Notes: generated by a model not told the origin, from the letters alone. A stretch of DNA of 64,000 nt from CALKJU01 sp035326425 (GCA_035326425.1 DAOLFG010000008.1:53917-117916), one strand, 5' to 3'. Positions 1 to 8,132 are shown, counted from the stretch's first letter. Program-made: numbers and translations.

Positions 1-2
1 GC

Positions 3-1220
3 ATCGAGCTCCAGGACATCGTGGCGGACCTGCGGCAGACATTGGGCGGCATGCAGGAAGCCTTCGCGCTGGTGATCGAGCCGCCGCCGGTGCGCGGCGT
101 CGGCACCGGCGGCGGCTTCAAGATGTATGTCGAGGACCGCCGCGGCCGCGGGCCGGAGGCGCTGGAGGAGGCCACCAACGCGCTGGTCGCCCGCGCCAAC
201 CAGGAGCCCGGCCTCACCTCGGTGTTCACGCTGTTCAACACCCGCACGCCGAAGATCTATGCCGACATCGACCGGGTGAAGGCCGAGATGCTGGGCGTGC
301 CGGTCGAGGGCGTGTTCGAGACGCTCAACGGCTATCTGGGCTCGGCCTACATCAACGACTTCAACTATCTCGGCCGCACCTACCGTGTGCAGCTGCAGGC
401 CGACGGGCCGTTCCGCCGCGAGGTACGCGACGTCGCCAACCTGCGCACCCGCAACGACCGGGGTGCGATGGTACCGATCGGCAGCATCGCCACCTTCTAC
501 GACATCACCGGCCCCTACCGCGTGCCGCACAACAACCTCTACCCCGCGGCCGAGGTCCAGGGTGCCACGCTGCCCGGCTTCTCGACCGGCCAGGCGCTCG
601 AGGCCATGGAGCGGCTGGCGGCCGAGGTGCTGCCCGACGGCTTCGCCTTCGAGTGGACCGAGCTGGCCTACCAGGAGAAGGCGGCCGGCAACGTCGCGAT
701 CTATGTCTTCATCGCCTCGGTGATCTTCGTCTTCCTGTTCCTGGCCGCCCAGTACGAGAGCTGGCTCCTCCCGCTGGCGGTCATCCTGATCGTGCCGATG
801 TGCATCCTGGCCGCTGTGACCGGTGTGCGCATCGCCGGGCTCGACAACAACGTGCTGGTGCAGGTCGGCCTGATCGTGCTGGTGGGCCTCGCCGCCAAGA
901 ACGCCATCCTGATCGTCGAGTTCGCCCGCCAGCGCGAGGAGGAGGGCGAGGATCGGCTGCAGGCGGCCGTCGATGCCGCCCGCACCCGGCTGCGGCCGAT
1001 CGTGATGACCTCGCTGGCCTTCATCCTGGGCGTGGTGCCGCTGCTGCTGGCGACCGGGGCGGGTGCCGAGATGCGGCGCTCGCTCGGGACCGCCGTGTTC
1101 TCGGGCATGCTGGGCGTCACGCTGTTCGGCCTGCTGCTGACGCCGGTGTTCTACGTGGCGATGCGTTGGATCGCCGGCCTGCGGCGACCGTCGGCAGGTC
1201 TGCCGCAGCCGGCCGAATAG
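3..1220 (+). CDS. RND efflux pump inner-membrane permease, C-terminal part (cut by window start)
   Basis: This is the C-terminal third of an AcrB/MexB-type (HAE1) proton-driven drug exporter of the inner membrane. The frame is open at the first base, so the gene begins upstream. The first ~220 residues seen are periplasmic porter/docking sequence. A run of membrane segments follows, with the family hallmarks FLAAQYESW, then VGLAAKNAILIVEFA, then RLRPIVMTSLAFILGVVPL and the final TGAGAEMRRSLGT segment. The protein ends in a short arginine-rich cytoplasmic tail. The membrane-fusion partner would be expected upstream, outside the window. Substrate cannot be told from this part. Confidence 0.93.
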   Translation: MELQDIVADLRQTLGGMQEAFALVIEPPPVRGVGTGGGFKMYVEDRRGRGPEALEEATNALVARANQEPGLTSVFTLFNTRTPKIYADIDRVKAEMLGVPVEGVFETLNGYLGSAYINDFNYLGRTYRVQLQADGPFRREVRDVANLRTRNDRGAMVPIGSIATFYDITGPYRVPHNNLYPAAEVQGATLPGFSTGQALEAMERLAAEVLPDGFAFEWTELAYQEKAAGNVAIYVFIASVIFVFLFLAAQYESWLLPLAVILIVPMCILAAVTGVRIAGLDNNVLVQVGLIVLVGLAAKNAILIVEFARQREEEGEDRLQAAVDAARTRLRPIVMTSLAFILGVVPLLLATGAGAEMRRSLGTAVFSGMLGVTLFGLLLTPVFYVAMRWIAGLRRPSAGLPQPAE

Positions 1221-1392
1221 GCGGGCCAGGCGGCCCGGCCCCGCGCCTGGCCGGGCCGCAGCCGGCAGAAGGTGCCGCCGTGGGAGTCGAGCCAGCCGGC
1301 CGCGGCATCGACGTCGATGCCGCATGTCACTCCGTTCCGCCGAGCAGCGATCCCGATGGAACGACGGCTCCATGACGTGTAGGTTGCGCGCC

Positions 1393-2268
1393 ATGCTCGG
1401 ACGTTTGTGGAAACTGGTCCTGCCGATCGTGGCGCTGGGCTGTGCCGTGGCCCAGGCGGCCGGCAACCCGGACAAGACGCCGGCCAAGGAGCTGTTCGGC
1501 GCCGTCGCGCGGCCGGCGCCTGCGCCGCCATCGGTTGTCGGCACCTACGCCAAGGGCTGCATCGCCGGTGCCCAGGCCCTGCCCATCGACGGACCGGCCT
1601 GGCAGGCGATGCGGCTGTCGCGCAACCGCAACTGGGGGCACCCGAAGCTCGTGGCGTTCATCGAGCGGCTGGCGAACGATGGCCGGCGGCTGGACTCCTG
1701 GCCGGGCCTGCTGGTCGGCGACATGGCGCAGCCGCGTGGCGGCCCGATGCGTACCGGCCACGCCTCCCACCAGATCGGCCTCGACGTCGACCTGTGGCTC
1801 ACGCCGATGCCCGATCACGTGCTGGCTACCGACGAGCGCGAGACGCTCTCGGCGATCTCGATGCTGGCCGAAAGCAGCCGCTACGTCGATCCGCGCAAGT
1901 TCACCGAGGCGCAGGCGCGGATCATCCGCCGCGCCGCCAAGGACGGCGAGGTCGAGCGCATCTTCGTCCATCCGGGCATCAAGCAGGCCTTGTGCCTGTG
2001 GGCCGGCGAGGATCGGTCCTGGCTTCGGAAGGTACGCCCCTGGTGGGGCCACGACGCCCATTTCCACGTGCGGCTGAGCTGCCCGCCCGACCAGACCCTG
2101 TGCCGGCCCCAGGACCCGGCACCCGCGGGCGATGGCTGCGACAAGGAGCTGGACTGGTGGCTGTCCGACGAGCCCTGGAAGCCCGCCAAGCCGCCGGCCA
2201 AGCCACCCAGGCCGATGATGCTGGCCGACCTGCCCGCGTCATGCCGCGACGTGCTGCTGGCGCGTTGA
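1393..2268 (+). CDS. mepA: Penicillin-insensitive murein DD-endopeptidase MepA (peptidase M74)
   Basis: A periplasmic zinc enzyme that cuts D-alanyl-meso-diaminopimelyl crosslinks in peptidoglycan. From the ATG chosen here the protein has 291 residues and begins with a hydrophobic signal peptide ending near AVAQA. An upstream in-frame ATG at 1324 would add a charged, non-signal stretch, so I prefer 1393. The M74 metal motifs are present: GHASHQIGLDVD (about residues 122-133) and WGHDAHFHVR (about 218-227), giving the His/Asp/His ligand set known for E. coli MepA. A proline/lysine-rich linker lies near the C-terminus. It faces two RlpA-like wall proteins encoded convergently just downstream. 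Confidence 0.92.
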   Translation: MLGRLWKLVLPIVALGCAVAQAAGNPDKTPAKELFGAVARPAPAPPSVVGTYAKGCIAGAQALPIDGPAWQAMRLSRNRNWGHPKLVAFIERLANDGRRLDSWPGLLVGDMAQPRGGPMRTGHASHQIGLDVDLWLTPMPDHVLATDERETLSAISMLAESSRYVDPRKFTEAQARIIRRAAKDGEVERIFVHPGIKQALCLWAGEDRSWLRKVRPWWGHDAHFHVRLSCPPDQTLCRPQDPAPAGDGCDKELDWWLSDEPWKPAKPPAKPPRPMMLADLPASCRDVLLAR

Positions 2269-2274
2269 GCGCCC

Positions 2275-2787
2275 TCACTGGGCGGCGACGTCCTTGTCCA
2301 GCTTGCGCTGCACGAGCTTCCGCTCGGCGGGCTCCTTCCTCTCGGCGCGCGCCTTGGCTTCGTCGAGCTGGGCATCGACTTTGGGCGCGTCCGAAGGTTT
2401 CTCGACGGCCTTGTCGATCTGCCTCTCGGTCGCCTCGATCCTCACCGGCGCCGTGCCGTCCTCGATCATGTCGAGCTGCTTGGCGGCGGCCTTCGACAGA
2501 TCGATATCCCGGCCCTTGGCATAGGGCCCGCGGTCGTTGATCTCGACCGTCACGGACTTGCCGTTCTCGAGGTTCTCGACTTCGACCTCGCTGCCGAGCG
2601 GCAGCTCGGGATGGGCGGCGGTCAGATCGTTCTGATCGAACGTCTCCCCGCTGGCCGTCGGCTTTCCATGAAAGCCGGGGCCATAGAACGAAGCCTCGCC
2701 CGTCTCCTCGTAGACCGGCTCCTCGGCAAGGGCGGCGGAGGTGGCTGCGAGGCACACCGCCACGGCCACTCCAAACAGGCGATGCAT
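2275..2787 (-). CDS. RlpA-like septal ring lytic transglycosylase-family protein (copy 1)
   Basis: A secreted protein with the double-psi beta-barrel of RlpA, a family that includes lytic transglycosylases acting on stem-peptide-free glycan. The start at 2787 has a GGAGGG ribosome site a few bases upstream. A signal peptide ends near AALA. The barrel runs from about residue 30 to 120 with GEASFYGPGFHG, TASGE, AAHPELPLG and the conserved INDRGPY followed by DLS. The remaining ~60 residues are a charged Lys/Glu/Ala-rich tail. There is no SPOR domain, so septal targeting by denuded glycan is not expected. A close paralogue lies immediately upstream on the same strand. Confidence 0.88.
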   Translation of the reverse strand: MHRLFGVAVAVCLAATSAALAEEPVYEETGEASFYGPGFHGKPTASGETFDQNDLTAAHPELPLGSEVEVENLENGKSVTVEINDRGPYAKGRDIDLSKAAAKQLDMIEDGTAPVRIEATERQIDKAVEKPSDAPKVDAQLDEAKARAERKEPAERKLVQRKLDKDVAAQ

Positions 2788-2936
2788 GATTCGACCCTCC
2801 TCACGATAAATCGTCAACGCCAGTCGAGGTCTGGCGGTTCCGTGTCAGTGAATGGTGAGACACCGGGCACGCCGCTGCTTCATACCGAGCGTGCGCGACT
2901 TGGGGGCGAATGCAGAGGCGCTGTTTGGACTGAACG

Positions 2937-3410
2937 TCAGTTCATGCGGGCCTGGCGCGGATTGCCGTCGATCGAGGCCAATTGGCGGCGCGTCGCTTCG
3001 ATGCGCACCCTGACGACACCGTCGTCGACCATGCCGAGGCGCCGTGCCGCTTCCTTCGACAGGTCCAGCACGCGCCCGCCGACATAGGGGCCGCGATCGT
3101 TGATGGCAACCGAGATCGACTTGCCGTTCTCCAGGTTGGTGACGGTGACGCGTGTGCCGAGCGGCAGTCGGCGGTGTGCCGCTGTGAGCAGGCGCTGGTC
3201 GAAGACGTCGCCGCTCGCCGTCGTCCGTCCGTGGAAGCCGGGACCATACCAGGATGCCCGGCCCGTCTCGCGATAGACCACGCTGTCGGCGATGGCCGCC
3301 GGCTTCGGCGCCGGGACGGGAATCCTCGATCGATCCAAGGCCAGATAGGAGCCGGCACCGGCCGTACAGATCAGCGCCAGAGCTCCCAGCCAGATCGATG
3401 AACGGCGCAT
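2937..3410 (-). CDS. RlpA-like septal ring lytic transglycosylase-family protein (copy 2)
   Basis: Second RlpA barrel protein, 157 residues from the ATG at 3410, which follows an AGGAGGCGAGG ribosome site. The N-terminus carries one hydrophobic segment (WLGALALICTAGAG) that may be an uncleaved anchor or a signal peptide. The barrel shows ETGRASWYGPGFHG, TASGDVFDQ, LPLGTRVTV, NLENGKS, INDRGPY and LDLSKEAARRLGM. It matches copy 1 almost position for position through this core, so the two are a tandem duplication. It lacks both the charged tail of copy 1 and a SPOR domain. About 150 bases separate the two genes, so each may have its own promoter. Confidence 0.87.
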   Translation of the reverse strand: MRRSSIWLGALALICTAGAGSYLALDRSRIPVPAPKPAAIADSVVYRETGRASWYGPGFHGRTTASGDVFDQRLLTAAHRRLPLGTRVTVTNLENGKSISVAINDRGPYVGGRVLDLSKEAARRLGMVDDGVVRVRIEATRRQLASIDGNPRQARMN

Positions 3411-3516
3411 CCTCGCCTCCTGTCGATACCAGGTCGGCGACACAACGTCCCGTCAGTATCGGAGTTTCCGACTGTGGGTCGGATGGCCAATCAGCTGGTC
3501 GTCTTCGGAGAGGTAT

Positions 3517-4149
3517 TCAACCTCGTCTGGTCAATACGCCGCACGCAGGCGGATCAGCGAGATGAGATCGCGACAGGCCGTCGGCGATGGCGATTCGGAC
3601 GCGGTGACGGGCCAGGCTCGCATGCAGCACGGCGCGGTCGAGCCCGAGGAAGCGCTCGAGCAGCTCGACGTAGCGGGCGACGAAGCGGGGGCCGTGCTGG
3701 TCGTCGGCCATGCCGTGGGCGCATTCGTGCAGCACCACCGGCCGGGTGCGCGCCCAGCGCGGCAGCTTGATGACCTGGCGTGAGCCGCAGGCGTGCCGCC
3801 GACCGCGGCCATCGAGCACGGTGGGCGGGCGCCATCCCGCCGTCGCCGCCAGATCGGCTTCGGCCCAGCGATAGGCCGCCTCGACCAGCCTCGTGCATTG
3901 ATCGAGGCTCAGCACCTCGCGATCGTGCGGCAGGACGTGCTCGCCTTCCCAGCGGTAGACGCGGCTGCGCTGGAAGTCGCGCTGACGCCCCGGCTTGCCG
4001 GCCCTGGCCCGCATCGGCCGTGCCGGCGTCCGCCTCGTGATCAGCTTGCGCAATAGCGATCCCAGCACCTGCAACCTCGTCGCCTGCCGCCACATCCGGC
4101 TGCCCCATGTGGTGCCGCCCGGCAAGTGGCGCTTTGGGCCGACGGCCAT
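3517..4149 (-). CDS. Hypothetical protein with a zinc-metallopeptidase-like HExxH motif
   Basis: A 210-residue soluble protein with an arginine-rich N-terminus. The notable segment, around residues 140-160, reads VVLHECAHGMADDQHGPRF. It contains HExxH with a further His ten residues later, the pattern of a gluzincin/SprT-like metal site. I do not recognise a named family and no signal peptide is visible. The gene is divergent from the J-domain gene at 4204, with about 50 bases between the starts. Metal binding is a reasonable inference from the motif. Proteolytic activity and substrate are unknown. Confidence 0.7.
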   Translation of the reverse strand: MAVGPKRHLPGGTTWGSRMWRQATRLQVLGSLLRKLITRRTPARPMRARAGKPGRQRDFQRSRVYRWEGEHVLPHDREVLSLDQCTRLVEAAYRWAEADLAATAGWRPPTVLDGRGRRHACGSRQVIKLPRWARTRPVVLHECAHGMADDQHGPRFVARYVELLERFLGLDRAVLHASLARHRVRIAIADGLSRSHLADPPACGVLTRRG

Positions 4150-4203
4150 CGCCGCTATATCCTTGCGCCACGTAATCGTCGCCTCGTTCGGATTCTAAGC
4201 TCG

Positions 4204-5145
4204 ATGGCACTACGCGGGGACCAGAAGGGCTATTACCGCGAGCTGGGCGTGCATCGGACGGCCTCGCCGCATGAGATTCGTCAGGCTTTCCGCGAGCGCG
4301 CGAAGGTCCTCCACCCGGACCAGGGAGAGCCTGGGGAGGACGACAGCCGTTTCAAGCGTCTGGCCGAGGCCTACGAGACGCTCAAGGACCCGCGCCGCCG
4401 GCTGCAATACGATGCCGAGGGGCTGGCGGCCGAGCGCGAGCAGGAGCGGCTGCGGCCCGACCCGAGCGCCGAGATCGAGGAGGCGATCGCCCGTCGGGGC
4501 GAGAGGCCGCACCGCGTCATACCGGTCGTGCCGGCGGACGAGGGGCCCTGGCCGAAGCCGATCTGGCTCGCGGCACTGGCCGGCTGCCTGGCCCTGGCCT
4601 GCCTGATGGGCGCCCTCTGGTGGCAGGCGCGGGCCGACGTGACGGCGCGGGATGCCCAGATCATCGACGTCGCCCAACGCTACAACGCCCTCGTCCGCGC
4701 CGAGCAGGAGCTGCGCGCGCGCTACCGCGCGCAGGTCACCGCCTCGACCGAACAGCTGCTGGGTAGCAGGCAGGAAGCGCCGGGCCGCACGCTGTACAGC
4801 CAGGACATCCCGTTCCAGGCCGGCTCCGTGGAGGTCGACGCCCGCATCGAGACAGCCATCGATTCCGCCGTGGTCGATCTCTCGCGGGCGCTTCGCCAGG
4901 TGCCGGAGAACGAGGACTGGATGGTCGTGGTCGACGGCTATGCCGGGCGGGCGGCCGCCGAGACCGGCGTGGCCGTCGACGCCTGGGAATCCTCGCTGCT
5001 GCGGCTGGGCAATGTGCTGGACCGCCTGGTCGGGCAGGGCCTGCCCACCGATCGGATCGCCGCCCGATTCCAGGCCGGCTTCGCAGCCGAGACGGGTGTC
5101 GACACGCCGGTGGTCGAGCTGAAGCTCGTCTGCTGCTTCCATTGA
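4204..5145 (+). CDS. J-domain membrane protein with OmpA-like C-terminal domain
   Basis: A 313-residue protein. An N-terminal J-domain (about residues 9-72) carries the HPD triad at 37-39, which in this family stimulates DnaK ATPase. An acidic linker follows, then one membrane segment at about 119-140. The exterior part (about 200-310) resembles the OmpA/MotB peptidoglycan-binding fold, with a WMVVVDGYAG strand and a later NVLDRLVGQGLPTDRIA helix-turn. The upstream in-frame start at 4126 would add unrelated residues, so I take the ATG at 4204. The stop overlaps the start of the next gene. The OmpA-like assignment is weaker than the J-domain. Confidence 0.8.
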   Translation: MALRGDQKGYYRELGVHRTASPHEIRQAFRERAKVLHPDQGEPGEDDSRFKRLAEAYETLKDPRRRLQYDAEGLAAEREQERLRPDPSAEIEEAIARRGERPHRVIPVVPADEGPWPKPIWLAALAGCLALACLMGALWWQARADVTARDAQIIDVAQRYNALVRAEQELRARYRAQVTASTEQLLGSRQEAPGRTLYSQDIPFQAGSVEVDARIETAIDSAVVDLSRALRQVPENEDWMVVVDGYAGRAAAETGVAVDAWESSLLRLGNVLDRLVGQGLPTDRIAARFQAGFAAETGVDTPVVELKLVCCFH

Positions 5146-5723
5146 CCGGGCACGCCCTCGCCACGCCGGCGCGGCGGTCGGTCGAGGTCGCAATCGCCCG
5201 GGCCGCGGCATTGCGGGCCGTCTCGACGCTCATCGCCGCCGCCTTCGAGCGGTCGATCGCCGGTGACCTCGACCCTGTCGGCCGCGTCGCCTTCCGCATG
5301 TACGTCTCCGAGCGCTCGATCTCGGCCCGCCTCGCCGGCGGCGCCCTCGGCCTCGTGGCGCGGCAGGGCGGCCTGGTGGTGGGTTACGCCGAGGTGCAGG
5401 GCCGGAAGCGTCATCTGACGGGCCGCGATCATCTGAGCCTGCTGTTCGTCGAGCCGGACCATCAGCGCCGAGGCATCGGGCGCGCCCTGCTGCGCGATGT
5501 GGTTCGCCGGCTCGCGCTGCTGGCCGATCGTCCGGCGCAGCTGACCGTCCACGCCGCACCCGCCTCGGTTCGGGCCTACGAGCGGATGGGCTTCGAGGCC
5601 ACAGGCCCCATCACGCTGAAGGACGGCCTGCGCTACCGTCCGATGGTGCTGCGGCTGTCGTCGGCTCGGTCCCGGACCGCTGTGAACCCGCCATCCACCA
5701 CGAACACGCCGCCCGTGGCATAG
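5142..5723 (+). CDS. GNAT-family N-acetyltransferase
   Basis: A 193-residue acetyltransferase using acetyl-CoA on an unknown substrate. The TTG start overlaps the stop of the J-domain gene, implying translational coupling. The fold is supported by LLFVEPDHQRRGIGRALL (motif A with the Q/R-x-x-G-x-G/A pyrophosphate loop, about residues 106-123) and by VRAYERMGFEATGP near residue 150. The domain ends around PMVLRL. The last ~20 residues, rich in Ser/Thr/Pro, are read through DNA that on the other strand encodes the end of an SDR. This tail is therefore probably an accident of the rearranged junction and not a functional extension. Confidence 0.85.
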   Translation: MTGHALATPARRSVEVAIARAAALRAVSTLIAAAFERSIAGDLDPVGRVAFRMYVSERSISARLAGGALGLVARQGGLVVGYAEVQGRKRHLTGRDHLSLLFVEPDHQRRGIGRALLRDVVRRLALLADRPAQLTVHAAPASVRAYERMGFEATGPITLKDGLRYRPMVLRLSSARSRTAVNPPSTTNTPPVA

Positions 5724-5857
5724 CTCGCGGCCGACGAGCTCGAGAACACGATCATCGGCGCGATCTCCTCGTGGCGGCCGGTCCGGCCCATCGGTATGCG
5801 CTCCGCCAGCCGCTTCGCCCGGCCCGTCGGATCGGCGAGCAGGGGGGTAGTGTCCGG
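5633..5857 (-). pseudogene. Remnant of a short-chain dehydrogenase/reductase, C-terminal end only
   Basis: Reading the minus strand from directly behind the iolE stop gives a 74-codon open stretch. It is plainly the C-terminus of an SDR: TPLLADPTGRAKRLAERIPM, then GRTGRHEEIAPMIVFSSSSA, then ASYATGGVFVVDGGFTAVRD. These are the usual PMGR, ASYxTG and VDGG elements. No Rossmann glycine motif, catalytic Ser/Tyr/Lys or start codon precedes it. The fragment is in the same frame as iolE, separated from it only by that gene's TAG. It overlaps the 3' end of the acetyltransferase gene. I read it as what is left after a deletion. Confidence 0.75.
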
Positions 5858-6769
5858 CTAGAGACGCTCCGCCACCGTCATGCCCGCCTCCGCGAAGGCT
5901 GCACGCAGCTCGGTGATCCCCATCCTGGCATAGGTCAGGGGCTCGGCCTTCACGGGATCCTGCTCGGCCTCGACCACTGCCCAGCCGCTGTAGCCGATCT
6001 CCTTCAGCACCTTCGCGAAGGCACGGTAGTCGATGCAGCCCTCGGGGTCGCCCGGCACGGTGAACACGCCGGCGATCACACCCTTGAGGAAGCTCCAGCG
6101 GTTGCGGAGCGCCTCGGCCAGCACCAGCGGACGGATGTTCTTGCAATGCACGTGGTTGATCCGCTTGCCCCAGCGCCGGGTGGTGGCGGCGATGTCGCCG
6201 CCGGCGAAGGTCAGATGCCCGGTGTCGAGCAGCAGGCCGACCGCGGGGCCGGTGTTCTGCATCAGCAGGTCGATCTCGCGCTCCTTCTCGATCACCGTGC
6301 CCATGTGGTGATGGAAGGTCATGGCAATGCCCTCGCCCTTCATCCACTCGGCGAATCTCGTCAGCTTCTCGCCATAGGCCGGGAACTCGCTCTCGGGCAT
6401 CACCGGCCGGTCGGCCACGGGCGTGTCCATGTCGCCCTGTACCGTGCCCGTGGTCTCGGCATAGACCAGCACCGGCGAGCCGCAGGCCAGCAGCAGGCCC
6501 ATGTGGTCGGCGATACGCCTCTTCTCCTTCTCGATGTCGCGGGAGCGCAGCTCGCCCGAGAACCAGCCGGTGATCAGCTGCAGGCCGTACTTGGCGACCA
6601 CGAGCCGCAGCGCGTTGGCCTCGTTGGGGAACTTGCCGCCCTTCTCGATGCCGGCATAGCCGGCTTCCCTGGTCTCGGCGAGGCAGGTCTCGAGCGGGGT
6701 CTCGCCGCCCAGCTCGGGCATGTCGTCGTTCGACCAGCCGATCGGATTGATGCCGAGCCGGATTGCCAT
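5858..6769 (-). CDS. iolE: Myo-inosose-2 dehydratase-like TIM-barrel enzyme
   Basis: A 303-residue cytoplasmic TIM-barrel of the AP-endonuclease-2/sugar isomerase superfamily. IolE dehydrates 2-keto-myo-inositol in inositol catabolism. The opening IRLGINPIGWSNDDMPELGG is the family signature. Metal ligands are visible as FHHHMGT, LLLDTGHL, HVHCKN and the late VVEAEQD. Length fits the family. The gene stands alone: no iolB, iolC, iolD or iolG is in the window, so a related keto-inositol or sugar acid could also be the substrate. The stop codon is followed in frame by the SDR remnant. Confidence 0.86.
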   Translation of the reverse strand: MAIRLGINPIGWSNDDMPELGGETPLETCLAETREAGYAGIEKGGKFPNEANALRLVVAKYGLQLITGWFSGELRSRDIEKEKRRIADHMGLLLACGSPVLVYAETTGTVQGDMDTPVADRPVMPESEFPAYGEKLTRFAEWMKGEGIAMTFHHHMGTVIEKEREIDLLMQNTGPAVGLLLDTGHLTFAGGDIAATTRRWGKRINHVHCKNIRPLVLAEALRNRWSFLKGVIAGVFTVPGDPEGCIDYRAFAKVLKEIGYSGWAVVEAEQDPVKAEPLTYARMGITELRAAFAEAGMTVAERL

Positions 6770-6854
6770 GCCGCCCCTCCCAAGGCAAATCGCGGCGGGA
6801 CAGTCGTCCAGCGCCCGGGCGCCGTCAATCCCGTGAGCTCGGCCGCAAGGGGAG

Positions 6855-7325
6855 GTGGCTGTGGTCGACCCGCCGGTGTTTCAGGCCAGCGATCCCGCCT
6901 ATGGGCAGCGGGTGCGCGACAGCTTCGCCCGCCAGGGCATGATGGGCCACCTGGGCGCCGTGCTGGCGGGGCTGGGCCCGGGCTGGTGCGAGATCGCGCT
7001 GCCCTTCCGGCCGGAGCTGACCCAGCAGCACGGCTTCTTCCATGCCGGCGCCGTGGTCACGATCGCCGACAACGCCGCCGGCTACGCCGCCTACACCCTG
7101 ATGCCGGCGGGATCGACCGTGCTCACCGCCGAGCTCAAGGTCAACCTCATGGCGCCGGCCAGGGGCGAGCGCCTGCTGGCCCGCGGCGTGGTGCGCAAGC
7201 CGGGGCGGACCCTCAGCGTGGTCGAGGCCGAGGTGACCGCGTTCGCCGACGGCCGGCCGACGGCTGTGGCGCTGATGCTGGCGACGATGTTCTGCCTCGC
7301 CGACCGTCCGGACCGCCCGGCCTGA
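6855..7325 (+). CDS. PaaI-family hotdog-fold thioesterase
   Basis: A 156-residue hotdog protein of the PaaI/YiiD-like thioesterase group, expected to hydrolyse acyl- or aryl-CoA thioesters. The helix after the first strand reads HGFFHAGAVVTIADNAAGYAA, with the H-x-G and the acidic residue of the active-site helix. The strand STVLTAELKVNLMAPARG follows. Two GTG starts, at 6855 and 6861, are possible. The second is better spaced from the upstream AAGGGGAGG. It is divergent from iolE and converges on the next gene with only three bases between. Substrate is not evident. Confidence 0.85.
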   Translation: MAVVDPPVFQASDPAYGQRVRDSFARQGMMGHLGAVLAGLGPGWCEIALPFRPELTQQHGFFHAGAVVTIADNAAGYAAYTLMPAGSTVLTAELKVNLMAPARGERLLARGVVRKPGRTLSVVEAEVTAFADGRPTAVALMLATMFCLADRPDRPA

Positions 7326-7328
7326 CGT

Positions 7329-8132
7329 TCAGCCCAGCGTCTGCTTGAGAAAGTCGACGGTCCGGCTCCAGGCGAGGTCGGCGGCGCGGGCGTTGTAGCG
7401 GGTCTGGATGGTGTCGTTGAAGAAGGTCTGGTTGACGCCTTCGTAGATGTGGAGCGTGTACCGGGCGCCGGCGGCGTCGAGGGCCGCCTCGAAGGCCGGC
7501 AACCCCTCGTTCGACTTCCCGTCGAGGGCCGCATAGTGCAGCAGCAGCGGCCCCCTGATGCGCGCCGCCTCGGCGTCGGGGGGCGTGCGGCCGTAGAAGA
7601 CCACGCCGCCGGCGATCGCGGGAGCGGTGGACAACAGCCGGGCGACGATCGCCCCGCCCCATGCAAAGCCGAGCGCGCCCACGCGGGCGCCGCAATCCGG
7701 CCGCAGGCGCAGGTAGGTGTGGGCCGACACCAGGTCGGCGACGACGGGATCGGGAGCGAGGGCCGCCACCATCTCGCGCGCCCGATCGGTATCGTCGGGC
7801 GTCCCGCCCCGTGCCGACAGCAGGTCGGGCGCCAGCGCCATGTAGCCGGCCAGCGCCACTCGCCTCGCCACGTCCTCTATGTGCGGATGGAGGCCACGAT
7901 TCTCGTGGACGACGATGACCGCGGGCAACGGGTCGGAGACCTGGGCGGGCCGGACCAGGTAGCCGTGGACCATGCCGGTCGCCCCGGGATATTCCACGGC
8001 CTGGCTCGCCAGCCGGGCGTCGTCGGGAGCGACCAGCACGGCCCCTGCCGGCGGCGCGGCCAAGCCGCCCAGGGCCAACCCCGCCAGCCCGGCCACGGCC
8101 CGCCGACGATCCAGTCCCCGGCCGTCGATCAT
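7329..8132 (-). CDS. Dienelactone-hydrolase-fold protein lacking catalytic Cys and His
   Basis: A 267-residue exported protein. The N-terminus reads DRRRAVAGLAGLALGG, which resembles a twin-arginine signal. The alpha/beta-hydrolase body matches dienelactone hydrolases: VHENRG (E77), PDLLSARGGTP, the nucleophile elbow region and the acid at D204 in AALDGKS. The nucleophile elbow reads GFAWGG with Ala157 (codon GCA) where the family has Cys. The terminal motif reads VNQTFFND with Gln235 where the family has His. Two of three triad residues are thus replaced while the fold is intact and the frame open. Classical hydrolase activity is unlikely; a binding role is inference. Confidence 0.85.
   Translation of the reverse strand: MIDGRGLDRRRAVAGLAGLALGGLAAPPAGAVLVAPDDARLASQAVEYPGATGMVHGYLVRPAQVSDPLPAVIVVHENRGLHPHIEDVARRVALAGYMALAPDLLSARGGTPDDTDRAREMVAALAPDPVVADLVSAHTYLRLRPDCGARVGALGFAWGGAIVARLLSTAPAIAGGVVFYGRTPPDAEAARIRGPLLLHYAALDGKSNEGLPAFEAALDAAGARYTLHIYEGVNQTFFNDTIQTRYNARAADLAWSRTVDFLKQTLG

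Noticed and set aside
5849..5870. Insertion-sequence end at the SDR remnant junction (TAGTGTCCGGCTA)
   Set aside because: No matching inverted copy, target duplication or transposase was seen nearby. A simple deletion explains the junction.
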